Origin: Ruegeria sp. HKCCD7303
GTDB lineage: Bacteria; Pseudomonadota; Alphaproteobacteria; Rhodobacterales; Rhodobacteraceae
Reading direction: 5' to 3'
Assembly (NCBI RefSeq): GCF_013111185.1
Contig: NZ_WVRE01000001.1
Span: 957,629 to 1,021,628 of the forward strand
Length of the DNA stretch: 64,000 nucleotides
Positions 18,293 through 27,306 of the stretch are shown in pieces. A model generated the notes under the pieces. It was given only the letters and a program-made list of their open reading frames with translations. It was not told where the DNA came from and searched no databases. The translations under genes and the position numbers were made by a program. Numbering within the stretch: position 1 is the stretch's first letter; the number at the start of each line of letters is the position of its first letter.

Positions 18293-18762
18293 CCAAAGGT
18301 CTCCAGTTTTTTCGTCCATTTCGGATCATTCCATGACAGGGTCAAATGGCGCAAATCTTCAGTGTTAGGGTCTGTTTTGAAGGTCAGCTTCAAAGCGGCA
18401 CCTGGGGTAAGTGGACCAAGTTTGTCAGGCCACTCGACAAGGCAGATAGCAGTTTCGAAAGCGTCAATCAGGCCCAGTTCCTCAACCTCGTCTACCGCAC
18501 TCAAACGATAGAGGTCGCTGTGCCAGATTTCGCCAATCGGCGTATCGTAGACCTGCACCAAGGTAAACGTGGGCGAAGGGACATCTTCGGGCTCGGACAT
18601 GAGCGACTGAATAAGCGCGCGCGCAAAATGGGTCTTTCCGCTGCCGATCTCACCTTCCAACAACACAACATCGCCCGATCGCAAGTTTGCACCAAGATGC
18701 ACGGCGAAATTGGCTGTTTCTTCGGGGGACTGGAACGTTAGGGATCGGGGCAGCTTCGTCAT
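18289..18762 (-). CDS. tsaE: TsaE, ATPase of tRNA threonylcarbamoyladenosine synthesis
   Basis: 157 residues. Walker A is EGEIGSGKTHFARAL near residue 40, followed by SPTFTLVQVYDT and the Asp-rich HSDLYRLSAVDEVEELGL and ICLVEWPDKLG, all typical of TsaE (YjeE). It works with TsaB and TsaD to place t6A at position 37 of ANN-decoding tRNAs. tsaD is present about 12 kb away in this window; tsaB is not. It heads the tightly overlapping tsaE-amgK-murU-addB-addA series and lies 41 bases after the PAS-protein gene. Confidence 0.95.
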   Translation of the reverse strand: MTKLPRSLTFQSPEETANFAVHLGANLRSGDVVLLEGEIGSGKTHFARALIQSLMSEPEDVPSPTFTLVQVYDTPIGEIWHSDLYRLSAVDEVEELGLIDAFETAICLVEWPDKLGPLTPGAALKLTFKTDPNTEDLRHLTLSWNDPKWTKKLETFG

Positions 18763-18803
18763 GGCGCCACAATGACCTTGCGCCCGACAGGCTGCAACCC
18801 GGT

Positions 18804-20309
18804 TCAGGCGCTGATCTGCTCGATCAGAGGGATTTTTGCCGGGGTTTTAGTAGCCGAAAACCGCACGATTGTCGCGCCATTGTGAACCGGAATGATTGTG
18901 CATTCCACAAGGATGCCGGATTTTAATTGAATGTCAGCTGACCATTCAGCCCGGTCGTCGCGTGTTTCGACAAAATCCCGGATTTCACCCAAGATCGGGG
19001 TCGCGTAACACTGATCCTGCCAGCGCCGCATTACGTCTGTGGCTGTGTCCGTCTGAAACCCGGTCTCTTCCGTGCCACCCCAAAGCCTTTGATAAGCATA
19101 ATTTGTAAAAGCGAGGGTACCGTCGTCGGCAAAAACGGCAATTGCATCTGCAAGCTTGTCGAAAATGGATTGCATAAGATCCATTTCAGACCGAAAGCGG
19201 CGCGTCAGGGTGATTTCGGCGGTAATATCCTCGAACAAAAACGCCACTGCTCCATCCGGGTGGGGTCGACCGCTGACGGAATAAACCGATCCCGATGGAA
19301 GTGACCATGTCTCGTGATAGTTTCCGTCTTCTGCCGCTTCGAGAAGATCATTCATCTGTCGCCGCCAACTGCGATAGTTTTTGGGTTCCGGCATCATATG
19401 TTGATCCCGCAGGCGGTCAAAAAAGCTGCTTAAGCTAGGACGGCAGCTCAGGAAATCGGGTGGAAGAGTGGTCAGGTCGATCAAAGCGGGATTAAAAAGT
19501 GCAAGCTGCCGATTGCGATCAAAGATGGCCAAACCGATCGAAAGTTGAGCAAAGGTCTTGGTCATGGTCTGAACGAATTTACGCTGTGCGGTTTCCGCTT
19601 CGACTATTGCGTTAATGTCTACGGCATAACAAAGGTGGCCGGGCTCCTGCTCAATCTGGGTCAGGTCGAACCAAAGCTTGTTGCTGCTGCCTGAAACACC
19701 GACCGAAACTCTGGTTCTTCCGACGGATCGTTCTTCAGGGGCAGAGGGAAACAGGGGGACGGTCAGATCGGTGTCCTGATCTCGCGTTTTTCGGACAAGC
19801 GAAACATAGGCGGCGTTGCACCATTGCACCCGATTGTTTTGATCCAACAGCCACACAGGGTATGGGGCTTGATCCATGGCCAGCCGGGTCGGGTTGTTCA
19901 GAGCACCTGACACTTCGGGCTTTTTCTCGGTAGATTCACGTAGCCGAACGCGGACAATTCCGTCAATCCACTCGCACAGAACATCACGTTCAACCGTGCA
20001 GTCGATTGGAGAGACCACAACATACCCACTGTCGCGCACGGTATCCGGAGATTCCGGAAAAGTCGGGAAATCCCTTTGCAGCAATCGGCGCAAATCTGGC
20101 CAGTTTCTCACGTGTTCGAAACCCGCAAGCGCAATGTCGGAATGGCTGATCAGCCGTTCTCCGTCGAACAGAAACACCGCATCGAACAGAGAGGTAGTCG
20201 AAAACAGCCCATACGACTGATCCCTGTACGCCCGGCGCGGCACAAGCCACAGAACGGCAAAACAGCCCGAGACGATGCTGATTGCGGCCAGAATGATCCA
20301 ATCGGCCAT
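18804..20309 (-). CDS. Membrane-anchored PAS-domain protein without an output domain
   Basis: 501 residues from the ATG at 20307-20309 (GGGG just upstream; a start eight codons earlier is possible). Residues 1-22 (MADWIILAAISIVSG...) are a membrane anchor. After a divergent N-terminal region come three PAS-like units: one near residue 160 (PYPVWLLDQNNRVQWCNAAYV), a PAS_7-type near residue 260 (LSIGLAIFDRNRQLALFNPAL) and a last one near residue 385 (IFDKLADAIAVFADDGTLAFTN). The protein ends there: no H-box, no HATPase, no GGDEF, no methyl-accepting domain. It follows regB by 66 bases in the same direction. A sensory or scaffold role near RegB is an inference from position. Confidence 0.8.
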   Translation of the reverse strand: MADWIILAAISIVSGCFAVLWLVPRRAYRDQSYGLFSTTSLFDAVFLFDGERLISHSDIALAGFEHVRNWPDLRRLLQRDFPTFPESPDTVRDSGYVVVSPIDCTVERDVLCEWIDGIVRVRLRESTEKKPEVSGALNNPTRLAMDQAPYPVWLLDQNNRVQWCNAAYVSLVRKTRDQDTDLTVPLFPSAPEERSVGRTRVSVGVSGSSNKLWFDLTQIEQEPGHLCYAVDINAIVEAETAQRKFVQTMTKTFAQLSIGLAIFDRNRQLALFNPALIDLTTLPPDFLSCRPSLSSFFDRLRDQHMMPEPKNYRSWRRQMNDLLEAAEDGNYHETWSLPSGSVYSVSGRPHPDGAVAFLFEDITAEITLTRRFRSEMDLMQSIFDKLADAIAVFADDGTLAFTNYAYQRLWGGTEETGFQTDTATDVMRRWQDQCYATPILGEIRDFVETRDDRAEWSADIQLKSGILVECTIIPVHNGATIVRFSATKTPAKIPLIEQISA

Positions 20310-20375
20310 CATTATCCCCAAAGCAGATCCCAACCCGGTCTGACTATGGGTGTGTTTGGTTAACGGTCTCTTAAC

Positions 20376-21773
20376 TTACACCTGGATACGTTCATTCAAA
20401 CCCGAAGGGACGGGTGTGTCACCTTTTTGCGCGTCGATCAGTTTGCGGGGCCACGACACTTTGACAATAGCCCCCTTGCGCGCCGGGTCGTCAGTCAGGT
20501 TTTGATAAGGGTCCGCGCCGTTGGCGAATTCCAACTCGGCACCGCTGCGCTCCAATAAGGTTTTGGCGATGAACAGGCCAAGGCCCATGCCTTCGTATTC
20601 AGGCCGGGCTTTCTTGTCGGCGTCAGCGCGCCTGCGCCGCATAAAAGGATCACCGATGCGTCCGATCATGTGTGACGGATACCCTCGACCGTCGTCCATG
20701 ATGCTGACTGTGATCACTGTGTCGGTCCACTCGGCCTCGACCCAGACATTGGCTCGGGCAAAATCCACTGCATTCTGGATCAGGTTGCGCAACCCGTGAA
20801 TGATTTCGGGTTTTCGCAGGATTGACGGCTGCTGCACATCGCCGTCCAACGCCGGCCCTTCCGAGAAATGAACCTCTTTTCCGCGCCCCACATGTGGCTC
20901 GGCCGCCTCGTTCACCACGGTTGACAGTGGCGCCTGTCGCAAATGAAGGTCGTCTTTGCCGGCTCGGCCCATATCCCGCAGAATATCGCGGCACCGATCG
21001 GCCTGCTCGCGGATCAATGCGGCGTCTTCCTTCAAGTCCGGGTGATCGTCCAGTTCTTCGATCAGTTCCGCGCTGGTCAGTTTGATTGTTGCCAAAGGTG
21101 TCCCCAGCTCATGCGCGGCAGCCGCAACAACGCCACCCAGATCGGTCAGCTTCTGTTCGCGCGCCAATGCCATATGCGTTGCGGCCAATGCCTCGGACAT
21201 GGATTGAACTTCCGAGCTGACGCGGTGGGAATAGGCGCCGATAAACACAATAGCGATGACAATCGCGGCCCAGTTTCCGAACAGCAGAATATCCGGGATA
21301 TCCAGAACAAGTCCCAGACTGGTGCGTAGAGGCAGGTGGAACTCGGCCAGCAGGGTTGTCAGAACAATCGCCACGGCCCCAACGATCAGGGTCGATCGGG
21401 TGCTCATAACATTGGCGGAAATTGTAACCGGCCCTAACAGAAGCAGTGCAAACGGGTTGTTCAACCCCCCCGTCAGATACAGCAATATCGACAGTTGCAG
21501 CAGGTCGAAAAGAACCATTAAGAAGTTTTCGAACTCGGTCAGGCGCTTGTTTTGTGGGAACAACAGGATGGCTGTCAGGTTGCCCATGACGGAAATGCCA
21601 ATGGCCAGATAACACAGGCCCAGTTGCAGTTGCACATCATAATATTGCTGGGCAACGGTGATGGCTGTGAACTGGCCAATGATGGCCACCCATCGCAACA
21701 GGATAAGGGTGCGCAGGCGAATCCAGCTGCTGCGTTCCTGGCCGCGCCAAAAGGTCTGGTTGGATTCTGCCAT
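20376..21773 (-). CDS. regB: RegB/PrrB redox-sensing histidine kinase
   Basis: 465 residues; AAGGA precedes the ATG. RegB phosphorylates RegA when the respiratory chain is reduced and so controls respiration, carbon and nitrogen fixation and, where present, photosynthesis genes. About six TM segments fill residues 25-185, and the ubiquinone-binding loop motif GGxxNPF is present as GGLNNPF between TM segments. The H-box is AAAHELGTPLATIKL near residue 220, the redox-active cysteine is in REQADRCRDILRDMGRAGKDD, and the ATP-binding part has DDGRGYP and GMGLGLFIAKTLLERSG. It is divergent from senC-regA, the classic regB / senC-regA arrangement. Confidence 0.95.
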   Translation of the reverse strand: MAESNQTFWRGQERSSWIRLRTLILLRWVAIIGQFTAITVAQQYYDVQLQLGLCYLAIGISVMGNLTAILLFPQNKRLTEFENFLMVLFDLLQLSILLYLTGGLNNPFALLLLGPVTISANVMSTRSTLIVGAVAIVLTTLLAEFHLPLRTSLGLVLDIPDILLFGNWAAIVIAIVFIGAYSHRVSSEVQSMSEALAATHMALAREQKLTDLGGVVAAAAHELGTPLATIKLTSAELIEELDDHPDLKEDAALIREQADRCRDILRDMGRAGKDDLHLRQAPLSTVVNEAAEPHVGRGKEVHFSEGPALDGDVQQPSILRKPEIIHGLRNLIQNAVDFARANVWVEAEWTDTVITVSIMDDGRGYPSHMIGRIGDPFMRRRRADADKKARPEYEGMGLGLFIAKTLLERSGAELEFANGADPYQNLTDDPARKGAIVKVSWPRKLIDAQKGDTPVPSGLNERIQV

Positions 21774-21863
21774 TGGTTCCTTATGTCCTGTTGCATAGGC
21801 TGATCATCTTGATAGGTGTCCCGGCCGAAACGTTCAACAACCCCTTGCGACCGGAAAACTGAA

Positions 21864-22490
21864 ATGACCCGTCTATACGCAATTCTTGCAGCTGTTGTGT
21901 TGGCAATTGGCCTTGGGGCCATGTGGCTTCTGACGCGTGGTAGCGGTTCTGATGACCAGTTCGCGCAATGCCGGTCCAGTCAGATCGCCGGAGGCGCGGC
22001 GGCCATCGGCGGGCCCTTTGAGCTGGTTAATGGCAAGGGTGAGACTGTCACTGACGCAGATGTGATCACCGAACCTACGCTGGTTTATTTTGGCTATACG
22101 TTCTGCCCGGATGTCTGCCCCTTCGACATGTCGCGCAATGCAGAGGCCGTGGATATCCTGGCCGAACGGGGTTATTCCGCAACGCCGCTGTTCATTTCAA
22201 TCGACCCCGAACGCGACACGCCAGAGGTTGTGGATGACTATGCCTTTAATCTGGGCGGCAAGACCATCGCGCTTACCGGCTCGCCCGAGCAAGTGAAGGC
22301 GGCCAGCAAGGCCTACAAGACCTATTACAAGGCGCATGACAAAAGCGACGAGTATTATCTTGTCGATCACTCCACTTTTACCTATCTGGTCACGCCCGAA
22401 CATGGTTTTCTTGAGTTTTTCAAGCGCGATGACACGGCCGAGCAGATGGCGGACAAAGTTGGGTGCTTTCTGGATCAGGCCGCATCGTAA
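21864..22490 (+). CDS. senC: SenC/PrrC, SCO1-type copper chaperone
   Basis: 208 residues from the ATG at 21864; the longer frame starts in the intergenic region. An N-terminal anchor (about residues 5-24) places the thioredoxin-fold domain in the periplasm. Copper ligands of the SCO family are visible: CPDVC at 81-85 (FGYTFCPDVCPF) and His169 in LVDHSTFTYLV. SCO proteins load the CuA or CuB site of cytochrome c oxidases; in Rhodobacter SenC/PrrC also influences the RegBA signal. The gene is divergent from regB (90 bases between starts) and 80 bases before regA, as in other Rhodobacteraceae. Confidence 0.94.
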   Translation: MTRLYAILAAVVLAIGLGAMWLLTRGSGSDDQFAQCRSSQIAGGAAAIGGPFELVNGKGETVTDADVITEPTLVYFGYTFCPDVCPFDMSRNAEAVDILAERGYSATPLFISIDPERDTPEVVDDYAFNLGGKTIALTGSPEQVKAASKAYKTYYKAHDKSDEYYLVDHSTFTYLVTPEHGFLEFFKRDDTAEQMADKVGCFLDQAAS

Positions 22491-22570
22491 CAAGGTTGTT
22501 TGACCTTTGTTCGCGCGCTGCTATTACTCATACCCAAGCCAACGGCATGAAATAGCAGAAAGACCCAAAT

Positions 22571-23125
22571 ATGGCAGACAGTTCTCAGCTTGATATCGGC
22601 CCTGACAAATCCCTGCTTCTGGTAGATGATGACGAGCCGTTTCTGAGACGTTTGGCCAAGGCCATGGAAAAGCGTGGCTTTGAGGTCGAAACCGCGGGTT
22701 CCGTTGCAGCAGGACGCGCGATTTCAACCGCGCGTCCTCCGGCTTATGCCGTTGTTGATCTTCGGCTCGAGGATGGCAACGGGCTGGATGTGGTCGAAGT
22801 GCTGCGCGAAAAGCGCCCCGATAGCCGGGTTGTGGTCCTGACCGGGTATGGCGCCATCGCCACCGCTGTGGCCGCTGTGAAAATCGGCGCGACGGACTAC
22901 CTTTCAAAACCTGCCGACGCGACTGACATCACAAACGCGCTGCTGGCCAAGGGCGACGAACTGCCTCCGCCCCCTGAAAACCCCATGAGCGCCGATCGCG
23001 TGCGGTGGGAACATATCCAGCGGGTCTACGAGTTGTGCGACCGGAATGTCTCTGAAACCGCTCGGCGGTTGAACATGCACCGCCGGACTTTGCAGCGGAT
23101 TTTGGCGAAACGCAGCCCGCGGTAA
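22571..23125 (+). CDS. regA: RegA/PrrA response regulator
   Basis: 184 residues. Receiver domain with the acidic pair in LLLVDDDEPF, the phosphorylated Asp63 in VVDLRLEDGNG, the Thr in VVVLTGYGAI and Lys in YLSKPADA. A proline linker (PPPPENP, about residues 136-142) joins it to a short Fis-type helix-turn-helix ending in NVSETARRLNMHRRTLQRIL, the recognition helix strongly conserved in RegA homologues. It is the DNA-binding partner of RegB. The hvrA gene that follows regA in Rhodobacter capsulatus is not found here. Confidence 0.97.
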   Translation: MADSSQLDIGPDKSLLLVDDDEPFLRRLAKAMEKRGFEVETAGSVAAGRAISTARPPAYAVVDLRLEDGNGLDVVEVLREKRPDSRVVVLTGYGAIATAVAAVKIGATDYLSKPADATDITNALLAKGDELPPPPENPMSADRVRWEHIQRVYELCDRNVSETARRLNMHRRTLQRILAKRSPR

Positions 23126-23245
23126 GATATTCTGGTATTGCGACAAAGATCGCGACCCAAACTAAAAGAAAGACAGTCCAGCCACGGCTAATTTGACTGG
23201 CATTAAACTGCCTGCACCATTACTTTTCGTCGTTCGGATTGCTGA

Positions 23246-23839
23246 TTATAGCTGCGCAAGCAGGTCTTCATGCCGCGCGGTATAGGCTTGCCGCACCTCA
23301 ATCGGAGGTCTCAGCGTAATCTGCAACCCCTCCATCACCGCCCGATCCGGGCGGCCAAAGAACTTCGTTGCCTCGGCCTCGGAAAACCCAGCGATTTGGG
23401 TTGCCTCCATCCAGGCGCTGATCTTGTCGGCCTTCTTGATTTGACGTTTTACGGTCTTCGGCACCTCGGCGGGCAGACCGAACCGGATATGAATGGCGGC
23501 CGCCAACCGATCATCCAGCGCGCCATAGTCGGGGCCAACAGCGGATTTGACGGGTGAGATCATGTCGCCGATCACATATTCCGGTGCGTCATGTAACAGC
23601 GCCGCCAGCCGCCATTTTATCGGTGCATTTGGGGCAATCCGGCCAAAAATTTCTTCGACCAGCAGGGAATGTTCGGCCACGGAATAGGCAAAGTCGCCGT
23701 TCGTCTGGCCGTTCCAACGGGCGACAAAGGCCAATCCATGCGCAATATCTTCGATCTCGATATCTACCGGGGTTGGGTCCAAAAGGTCCAGCCTGCGGCC
23801 TGACAGCATCCTCTGCCATGCTCGGGGTTGTGTTGCCAT
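23246..23839 (-). CDS. HD-domain phosphohydrolase (YfbR-like)
   Basis: 197 residues from the ATG at 23837-23839 (a GTG nine codons upstream is possible). The HD metal-binding residues are seen in YSVAEHSLLVEEIF, LAALLHDAPEYVIGDMISPVK (the HD doublet) and a later KADKISAWMEATQ (third Asp). The opening PRAWQRMLSGRRLDLLDP is shared by a well-conserved proteobacterial group with YfbR-like fold, whose relatives are 5'-deoxynucleotidases or related phosphohydrolases. The actual substrate is unknown. It converges on regA and is divergent from the small secreted protein. Confidence 0.85.
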   Translation of the reverse strand: MATQPRAWQRMLSGRRLDLLDPTPVDIEIEDIAHGLAFVARWNGQTNGDFAYSVAEHSLLVEEIFGRIAPNAPIKWRLAALLHDAPEYVIGDMISPVKSAVGPDYGALDDRLAAAIHIRFGLPAEVPKTVKRQIKKADKISAWMEATQIAGFSEAEATKFFGRPDRAVMEGLQITLRPPIEVRQAYTARHEDLLAQL

Positions 23840-24044
23840 TTTGCCATGCCTTGTGAAGTCGGACACATAAAAATCGTATTTTGTGGTATGATTTACCTGT
23901 CAGGATCACTTGCTGCCAACGTTTTCTTGAGCATTCGTGCTTTGAAACAACATCATCCGATCCCGACATAAAAACCGAGGGGGGCACACGCTTCTCCCGG
24001 TGTGCTCCTCTCACAAGCGAAACGCGAAACGAAAGGAGTTTGCC

Positions 24045-24359
24045 ATGTTCAAGCGTTTGTTCGCCCTTGCACTGACTTTTGGAATGGCTGCCACAGCCCC
24101 ACCGGCCTTTGCCAAGAATTGCGCTGAGCGCGACGATATTATCGCCAAATTGCAGGAAAACTACGCCGAGGAATTGGCCTTTGGTGGTCTGCAAAAGACA
24201 CGCGGGGCGCATTCGGTGATGGAGGTTTGGACCTCTAAGGAAACTGGTAGCTATACCGTTTTGGTCACCAATGCGAATGGAATCAGTTGCATTGTTGCCG
24301 TTGGCACTGATTTTTTTGAAGCGATACCAAAGATAAAAATTGAAGGAATCCCAAGCTGA
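24045..24359 (+). CDS. Small secreted hypothetical protein
   Basis: 104 residues from the ATG at 24045, with a strong AAGGAG about six bases upstream. Residues 1-23 form a Sec signal peptide (MFKRLFALALTFGMAAT... cut near PAFA-KN). The mature part has two cysteines (NCAERDDI and GISCIVAVG) that could form one disulfide, and a pattern of charged helix followed by strands (GGLQKTRGAHSVMEVWTSKETGSYTVLVTNA). Similar small periplasmic proteins are common in roseobacters but I know of no function. It lies between the regA region and ahcY, where hvrA might be expected, but does not resemble HvrA. Confidence 0.75.
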   Translation: MFKRLFALALTFGMAATAPPAFAKNCAERDDIIAKLQENYAEELAFGGLQKTRGAHSVMEVWTSKETGSYTVLVTNANGISCIVAVGTDFFEAIPKIKIEGIPS

Positions 24360-24461
24360 CAAAGACTTACATCTTTTAGTTGGAAGTCGTCTACATTGCC
24401 TCCTGCCCCAAGGAATGCTAGGGCAGCCGGGACTAAGATTAACCGGAAAATGGAGCGCCTG

Positions 24462-25850
24462 ATGGCCGGGGACTATATCGTTAAGGACATTTCACTGGCC
24501 GGGTTCGGCCGTAAGGAATTGGACATTGCCGAAACAGAAATGCCGGGCCTGATGTCCCTGCGCGCGGAATACGGTGAAAGCAAGCCGCTCAAAGGTGCGC
24601 GCATCGTTGGATCGCTGCACATGACCATCCAGACGGGTGTACTGATCGAAACACTGGTCGCACTGGGTGCGGATGTGCGCTGGGCGTCATGCAATATTTT
24701 CTCAACCCAAGACCACGCAGCGGCAGCGATTGCCGAAGCCGGTGTTCCGGTCTTCGCCATCAAGGGTCAGACGCTGGAAGAGCATTGGGATTATCTGGAC
24801 AAGTCCTTCCTGTTCGAAGACGGCCCGAACATGATCCTGGACGATGGCGGCGACGCGACGCTGTATATCCTGCTGGGCGCTCGCGCCGAGGCGGGTGAGG
24901 ACATCATCCCGGTCCCGGGCTCGGAAGAGGAAGAAGTGATCAAGAAGCAGATCGCTAAACGCATGGAAGCATCGCCGGGTTGGTTCACCAAGATGCGCGA
25001 CCAAATTCAGGGTGTGTCCGAGGAAACCACGACTGGTGTGAACCGCCTGTATCAGCTGGTGAAAGACGGCCACCTGCCGTTCCCGGCGATCAACGTGAAC
25101 GACTCGGTCACCAAGTCGAAATTTGACAACAAATACGGCTGTAAGGAATCGCTGGTCGATGGCATTCGCCGCGCCACCGACACCATGATGGCCGGTAAGG
25201 TTGCCGTGGTTTGTGGTTATGGCGACGTGGGCAAAGGCTCGGCCGCTTCGCTGCGCGGCGCCGGTGCCCGTGTGAAAGTGACCGAAGTGGACCCGATCTG
25301 CGCCCTTCAGGCCGCTATGGACGGTTTCGAAGTCACCCTGTTGGAAGACGAAGTTGCCAGCGCGGATATCTTTATCACCACCACCGGCAACAAGGATGTG
25401 ATCCGCATCGAGCATATGCGTGCGATGAAAGACATGGCCATCGTTGGCAACATTGGTCACTTCGACAACGAAATCCAGGTCGCCAGCCTGAAGAACCACA
25501 AATGGACCAACATCAAGGAACAGGTGGATATGATCGAGATGCCCTCGGGCAACCGCATCATCCTGCTGTCCGAAGGCCGTCTGCTGAACCTCGGCAACGC
25601 CACCGGGCACCCCTCGTTCGTGATGTCGGCATCCTTCACCAACCAGGTTCTGGCGCAGATCGAGCTGTTCACCAAAGGCGACCAGTACCAAAACGAGGTC
25701 TACATCCTGCCCAAGCATCTGGATGAGAAAGTGGCTCGCCTGCACCTCGACCGCATCGGCGTGAAGCTGACCCAGATGGACGCCGATCAGGCCGCCTATA
25801 TCGGCGTGAAGCCGGAAGGTCCCTACAAGCCGGAACACTACCGCTACTAA
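24462..25850 (+). CDS. ahcY: Adenosylhomocysteinase
   Basis: 462 residues from the ATG at 24462 (GGAG six bases upstream). It hydrolyses S-adenosylhomocysteine to homocysteine and adenosine with a tightly bound NAD, removing the product inhibitor of methyltransferases. Marks: [17 protein letters not shown] and the NAD fold [20 protein letters not shown], then [12 protein letters not shown] and the C-terminal KPEHYRY, where Lys and Tyr reach into the neighbouring subunit. It contains the roughly 40-residue insert ([20 protein letters not shown] region) found in bacterial enzymes. In Rhodobacter capsulatus ahcY also lies close to regA. Confidence 0.97.
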   Translation: MAGDYIVKDISLAGFGRKELDIAETEMPGLMSLRAEYGESKPLKGARIVGSLHMTIQTGVLIETLVALGADVRWASCNIFSTQDHAAAAIAEAGVPVFAIKGQTLEEHWDYLDKSFLFEDGPNMILDDGGDATLYILLGARAEAGEDIIPVPGSEEEEVIKKQIAKRMEASPGWFTKMRDQIQGVSEETTTGVNRLYQLVKDGHLPFPAINVNDSVTKSKFDNKYGCKESLVDGIRRATDTMMAGKVAVVCGYGDVGKGSAASLRGAGARVKVTEVDPICALQAAMDGFEVTLLEDEVASADIFITTTGNKDVIRIEHMRAMKDMAIVGNIGHFDNEIQVASLKNHKWTNIKEQVDMIEMPSGNRIILLSEGRLLNLGNATGHPSFVMSASFTNQVLAQIELFTKGDQYQNEVYILPKHLDEKVARLHLDRIGVKLTQMDADQAAYIGVKPEGPYKPEHYRY

Positions 25851-25863
25851 GTGCTGTCTGACG

Positions 25864-26613
25864 ATGACGCAGACTTCTGGACGCCGCCGGTTTTTGTACT
25901 CGACGGCGTCTTTCTTTTTCAGGCTGGCGGTCGTGGTGATCCTGCTGGGCGGTGGGGGATGGTGGCTATTGACGCATCCCAATACGCCGGTGCCTTCTTA
26001 CTGGAATCCGTTGCGCGATCTGAAAATCAGCGCGCCGGTGACGCCGGTCACAAAATGGCAGTTGAACCGTGCGCTGGCAAATGAGGCGCAGTGCAGGGCT
26101 GCTTTGGCAGAGGCAGGTGTGCAATTCCCAGCAATGCAGGATCTGGTTGTCGATCAGAATTGCGGCATCAGCGGGCGTGGTTTGCTGTCGCAACTGGTGA
26201 CGGCTCGGATGGAGCCTGTGGAAACGAGTTGCCCCACCACGTTGCGTCTGGCCATGTGGGAAAACCACGTTGTGCAACCCGCCGCGCAGGATCTGCTTGG
26301 GACCGAAATTACCCGATTGCGCCACATCGGCAGTTACAATTGCCGTCGTATGCGCACAGCGCAGGGCGAAAACAGCGGGTGGAGCAGCCACGCGCGCGCA
26401 GACTCGATTGATGTTATCGGGCTGGATACTGCCGATGGTCGGACGCTGACCTTACTGGCTGACTGGCAACGTAATGAACCAGAGGCAGCGTTTCTGAGAC
26501 AAATCTGGCGTGGCGCCTGCGAATGGTTCCGCGTAGTTCTTGGCCCTGATTTCAATCGTTTGCATGCCGATCACTTTCACTTGCAAGGACCGGGTTGGGG
26601 ATACTGTCGTTAG
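25864..26613 (+). CDS. Extensin-like C-terminal domain protein (LAS-peptidase-like fold)
   Basis: 249 residues. A TM anchor at about residues 20-36 follows a basic N-terminus, so the body is periplasmic. The domain is the bacterial extensin-like C-terminal domain: paired cysteines (AQCRAALAEAGV, VVDQNCGISG, SCPTTLRLAMW, YNCRRM) and metal-binding signatures SSHARADSIDVIG and LHADHFHLQGPGWGYC, which parallel the SxHxxxxAxD and HxH sites of VanY/MepA (LAS) metallopeptidases. A peptidoglycan peptidase activity is therefore likely, though not proven from sequence. It starts 13 bases after ahcY and is probably cotranscribed. Confidence 0.85.
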   Translation: MTQTSGRRRFLYSTASFFFRLAVVVILLGGGGWWLLTHPNTPVPSYWNPLRDLKISAPVTPVTKWQLNRALANEAQCRAALAEAGVQFPAMQDLVVDQNCGISGRGLLSQLVTARMEPVETSCPTTLRLAMWENHVVQPAAQDLLGTEITRLRHIGSYNCRRMRTAQGENSGWSSHARADSIDVIGLDTADGRTLTLLADWQRNEPEAAFLRQIWRGACEWFRVVLGPDFNRLHADHFHLQGPGWGYCR

Positions 26614-26753
26614 ATTGTTTAGAAGCCTTCATCCCAAATTTGACCAAGGGGGAGAAATCGCGAATTTTTTTCCTTTTGGAATACACACGGGCGCGGCTAG
26701 TCTTCCGGCCATCGGTGATAAGGGCCGAATTAACGCATTAAGGAGATTGGGAT

Positions 26754-27095
26754 ATGGGCAAGCGCGACGAATTGATCGCCAAATACGCAGAAGACCTGAA
26801 GGACAAATGTGGGATGGATCCCGATATGGACCTTTTAACCAAGGTTACGATCGGTTGTGGTCCGGCGATCTATGACGCAGATGCGGCAACTGTTGCAGCC
26901 AGCCAAGAGTCCGAACTGGAAACCGTCAAGAACAACTTCCTGATCAAAAAGCTGGGTCTGGCCGATGGGCCTGAATTGATGGAAGGGATCAATAAAGCCA
27001 TGGAAACCTATGGCATGTCCGAGCGTAACAAATACCGCGCTGTGGTCTATTACATGCTGACCAAGCATTTCCGTAAAGAGTCTGTTTACAGCTGA
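26754..27095 (+). CDS. DUF2853 family protein
   Basis: 113 residues, AAGGAGA before the ATG. The whole protein matches the DUF2853 pattern: MGKRDELIAKYAEDLKDKCG, then DLLTKVTIGCGPAIYDADA, and a C-terminal helical part ending YRAVVYYMLTKHF. It is small, soluble and alpha-helical. Structural work on this family exists but no function is assigned. It is transcribed alone and ends at a good terminator. Confidence 0.85.
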   Translation: MGKRDELIAKYAEDLKDKCGMDPDMDLLTKVTIGCGPAIYDADAATVAASQESELETVKNNFLIKKLGLADGPELMEGINKAMETYGMSERNKYRAVVYYMLTKHFRKESVYS

Positions 27096-27116
27096 TCATC
27101 GCGCAAAGTCATTCTG

Positions 27117-27149
27117 CGCCCGTCGACTAATGACGGGCGTTTTGTTTTT
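27117..27149 (+). terminator. Rho-independent terminator of the DUF2853 gene
   Basis: CGCCCGTC (27117-27124) pairs with GACGGGCG (27132-27139), 7-base loop, then TTTTGTTTTT. It is 22 bases past the stop codon. Confidence 0.88.
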
Positions 27150-27276
27150 GAATTGAAGTTTAGGGACTTGGTATTTGAAACCATGGTCATGGTTGGGTTA
27201 AGTTTAAACCGTGACCAGGACGGTCAGAACCAGACATTTCCATACGCGTGTGGTGAGTAGGGAGCACGCGGGGGTA

Positions 27277-27306
27277 GGGAAGGTTCTGCATGGTCAGAAC
27301 CTTCCC
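27277..27306. terminator. Perfect 12-bp hairpin downstream of the LytR_C gene
   Basis: GGGAAGGTTCTG (27277-27288) and CAGAACCTTCCC (27295-27306) form a perfect stem with a 6-base loop, seven bases past the end of the minus-strand gene. On the plus strand it is followed by TTATTTGTTAT, so it could also end a plus-strand transcript from the 27150-27276 interval. Confidence 0.6.

Noticed and set aside
23126..23245. Weak inverted repeats between regA and the HD gene as a terminator
   Set aside because: Stems of only four to five bases without a T-run.
24360..24461. A hairpin (CTGCCC/GGGCAG, 24403-24426) ahead of ahcY as a possible SAH riboswitch
   Set aside because: The conserved SAH-riboswitch core sequences are not visible, and the stem is short. 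It remains an ordinary leader hairpin unless a covariance search says otherwise.
24702..25982. A 426-codon frame on the minus strand opposite ahcY
   Set aside because: Histidine- and valine-rich antisense of a highly expressed, high-GC gene; no family resemblance and no ribosome-binding site.
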